DNA of 64,000 bases, taken from NCBI GenBank assembly GCA_963678705.1, contig OY783204.1:21276759-21340758 (forward strand), given 5' to 3'. A program made the position numbers and the translations under genes. Under the pieces are notes generated by a model. The model was not told the origin of the DNA. It ran no database searches and saw only the letters and a list, made by a program, of their open reading frames with translations. The stretch is from Panorpa germanica (taxonomy: Eukaryota > Arthropoda > Insecta > Mecoptera > Panorpidae). This document shows positions 61,696 through 64,000 of the stretch, in pieces (position 1 is the stretch's first letter; each line of letters starts with the position of its first letter).

Positions 61696-63262
61696 GGTTC
61701 ACTCCATACCAATGAAACCAATTTCGCTTTATTCCAGTGTGTGAAGTGTTGAGAACCGCTTTCTAGAATATTCTCCTAGTCTATGTAAGTCTAATAATAC
61801 CGTAAAACCTGTCACATAAAATAAAACGTACCTCTTTGCCAGTAGAGCCTGTGATTTGTATCACAGATTGATCTCAGCACGGGATCATGTAATGTGAAAC
61901 CAACATGGAAGATGGTGGTGAAGGGTGGGGGTTAATGGAGGACTGTAAGTGCGGAGAGGTGGTTTGGGTCTGAGCTGAAAATCCCGGTTTTCACATTTAC
62001 GTAATAGTCTTCGATTTATATTGATATGATCGTTGATTATAATATATCTACTTCTTTTACGATTTCATGTGACATCAACCTAGGAAAAAAAACCACTCGC
62101 CTATCTAAATATAAAATTGTGATATCTCATTAAGATTGTATCTGTTATAAGCTTATACGTATAGAGGGACGACTTTAAATTGAAGATGAGAAAATGTCAA
62201 AATAGATGGAAAAGTTATTTTATCATAAATGTTATCGCATTATAATTTATTATTAATTTTCTCAGTGACATCTTTTGTATATACGAGAACCATTTAAATA
62301 GAAACTGATTTTTTGTTCATTTGACTCATGTCATATTCACGATCATTTCAGTTCTGTTGCACAAGTCGTTATTCGGGTGGAATTTTGTAGAGACTCCAGG
62401 CAAAGTTCGGTGATTTTACTCTTAGTAAAACCCAAGTGTCTGATTGGGCTCAGAAGTTTTAAAATGATCATGATAAAGCGGAAAATCGAAGCTATAAACG
62501 ACGTCAGCGTGCTTGTAGATGGCACCTACGTCCAGGAGGAATTGTATGGCTGTATATGGAGTAACGCCACTGAGTATGACACGGCAAGCGGCAAATTTGT
62601 CGCAGCTAACACGCGGCAGTGCGACTTTCTGTTTACATCTGTGTCTCGTGAAACAATTCTCTTATAGAAAAGACATGCCGCCCCAGTGGGCGAAGGTTCT
62701 ATCACCCACTGCAACAGAGGCTCCTAGATCAGGCTAAGACTGCTTATCGCAACAAACGGAGTACGAGTTATATACTACACTGTGTTCAGTAAATCATTGT
62801 TGATTTTCCTCCACTCCTAGAGATGTTCGATGCCAGTCTCTCGACCATAAACTTGAGAAGTTCGTGCAGAAATTGCATCTGCATGTGTATGAGGAAGATG
62901 GAACTTAAGTATATTTGTTTGGGGACAAACATCCCAAACTATATGGATCAAAGTATGTTCGTCCGGAAGGGAAATAAAGTGTGTAGTGAACCGAACACTG
63001 TTCATCGTTGGCACGATGGATGCAATGTCAGCGGAAATATCACCAGATCGAACGAGAACTGGTGTGTTCAACATGGTATGGCCTTTGACATCGCAAGTAG
63101 TTTCCTTTTCTTAAAAAGATATTAGTAACAAATAAAGAATAGAAATATATAAATCTTGGAACAATAAAAAAATTTAATGCCTTTCACATGTAAGAAGAAT
63201 TGGATATGTTTTATATAATAATAGAGATTTTAAAGAGAAGTGGATAATACTGAATATTATTG
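61696..63262. other. Stretch with a less AT-rich, unresolved island
   Basis: 62370-63120 is visibly less AT-rich than its surroundings and has several overlapping frames on both strands (96 and 100 codons on plus, 85 and 62 on minus). None matches a family I know and no consistent splice structure could be built. It could be a decayed gene or transposon. Nothing else is seen. Confidence 0.4.
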
Positions 63263-63524
63263 CCCAGTAAACATTTAGTGAAGTGCCCTATTTAGTGACG
63301 TTTCTATCACTATTTCACTTCATTTATAGTTCGCATCAACTTTATCTTCATTTGTATTCCGACAGGTGGAGTGGTTCCGTCATCTGTAGCCGATAAAACA
63401 GACATTTCATATGAACGATTGTGAGAAACTGAACTATAAATGAACTCTTTCATGACAAAAAAATCATACGCATCTTCAATATGATGTCAAAGTGACTCCA
63501 AAATGCTCCAAAATGTTTACTGGG
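63263..63524 (+). mobile_element. MITE family A, copy 3
   Basis: 262 bp, ends CCCAGTAAACATTTAGTG and CCAAAATGTTTACTGGG, with a 10-bp internal duplication of CTCCAAAATG beside the right end. Confidence 0.87.
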
Positions 63525-64000
63525 TGGATACATAAATAACTGTCAATAATGATAAAAAATAATAAATGATTGTTCTGTTCCGAGTAATTGACCGTCATAT
63601 GATAATTTGATGATTGTACAATAACGCATGTTTGGAACCTGGGTAAATTATATGTGCGATTAATCCATGCAAACGAAAACATTTGTATATTTGTATTGTG
63701 ACAGCCAACAATAGCGAGGCATTGTAAACATGGGGGTGTGTATAACGGTGTTGGCACGACATCCGAATCACCCTTACCACCCTCCTAACCCTTCACCCTG
63801 ATCTGCCCACACTTCAACTTCCTGTGGCAATGCACAGGCTGGATGTAACAGAATAAACATATTCGTGCAATGCAGAGCCATCAAACGGAGAAGGAGTTAC
63901 AGAAGGGGAGAGGAGGAGGAGGAGGGCTACAGTTTAATCAACAACAACCGATATGATGTCAATGTTGTAATGACGGGCTTAAACCATAATTATTTAAAAT
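63525..64000. other. Right window edge, no recognised gene
   Basis: A purine-rich run (GGGGAGAGGAGGAGGAGGAG) is at about 63906-63925. No coding feature is supported. Confidence 0.4.

Noticed and set aside
62377-62667. 96-codon plus frame as a gene
   Set aside because: No family match, no splice structure, and overlapped by three other frames of similar length; left as an unresolved island.

Overview
The window is AT-rich nuclear DNA of an animal, most probably an insect. Genes have short GT-AG introns (about 60-150 bp, a few longer), AATAAA-type signals follow several stop codons, and the intergenic DNA is full of small inverted-repeat transposons, a hAT element, a non-LTR fragment and one fresh-looking Ty3/Gypsy LTR retrotransposon. 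The order cannot be fixed by eye. All gene models below were built by hand, checking splice sites and reading phase.

Left third (1-32.3 kb) is gene-rich. In order: ribosomal protein L12 (minus, 3' end cut by the window edge); a STIMATE/TMEM110-type ER membrane protein (plus); a 4.5-kb AT-rich stretch and an array of about 18 copies of an 87-bp minisatellite (8.2-9.8 kb); UDP-galactose 4-epimerase GALE (plus, with a GC-AG intron); METTL4-type adenine methyltransferase (minus); the SNARE USE1 (plus, divergent from METTL4); a non-LTR retrotransposon tail; a pepsin-like aspartic protease (plus, 18.1-30.5 kb); and the co-chaperone BAG2 (minus).

The protease has a 10.3-kb intron that holds two divergent genes: a minus-strand SWIM zinc-finger gene and an intronless plus-strand gene of unknown family (324 aa). 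A 7.8-kb Ty3/Gypsy element (19380-27183) has landed inside the first coding exon of the SWIM gene. It is flanked by a 4-bp duplication (CACT), its LTRs appear identical apart from one base of length, and its single 1649-codon gag-pol frame is open. The insertion truncates the SWIM protein to 59 residues. The protease itself keeps both catalytic aspartates in altered contexts (DTAW and DTST).

Right two thirds (33-64 kb) contain almost no recognisable coding sequence. They hold a hAT-type element with an 8-bp target duplication, four copies of a ~620-bp inverted-repeat element, copies of a ~250-bp 'CCCAGTAAAC' element, PIF/Harbinger-like elements with TAA duplications, other dispersed repeats and microsatellites. 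The one supported coding piece is a terminal exon on the minus strand at 54449-54582, with a hydrophobic C-terminus; its gene probably continues past the right edge, which would make 54.6-64 kb an intron.

Functionally the genes are ordinary housekeeping or membrane-traffic genes and do not form a pathway. The most unusual items are the fresh retrotransposon disruption, the BEL/Pao-type gag joined to a Gypsy-type pol, the protease with altered active-site motifs, and the minisatellite whose unit length keeps a 29-codon frame open.
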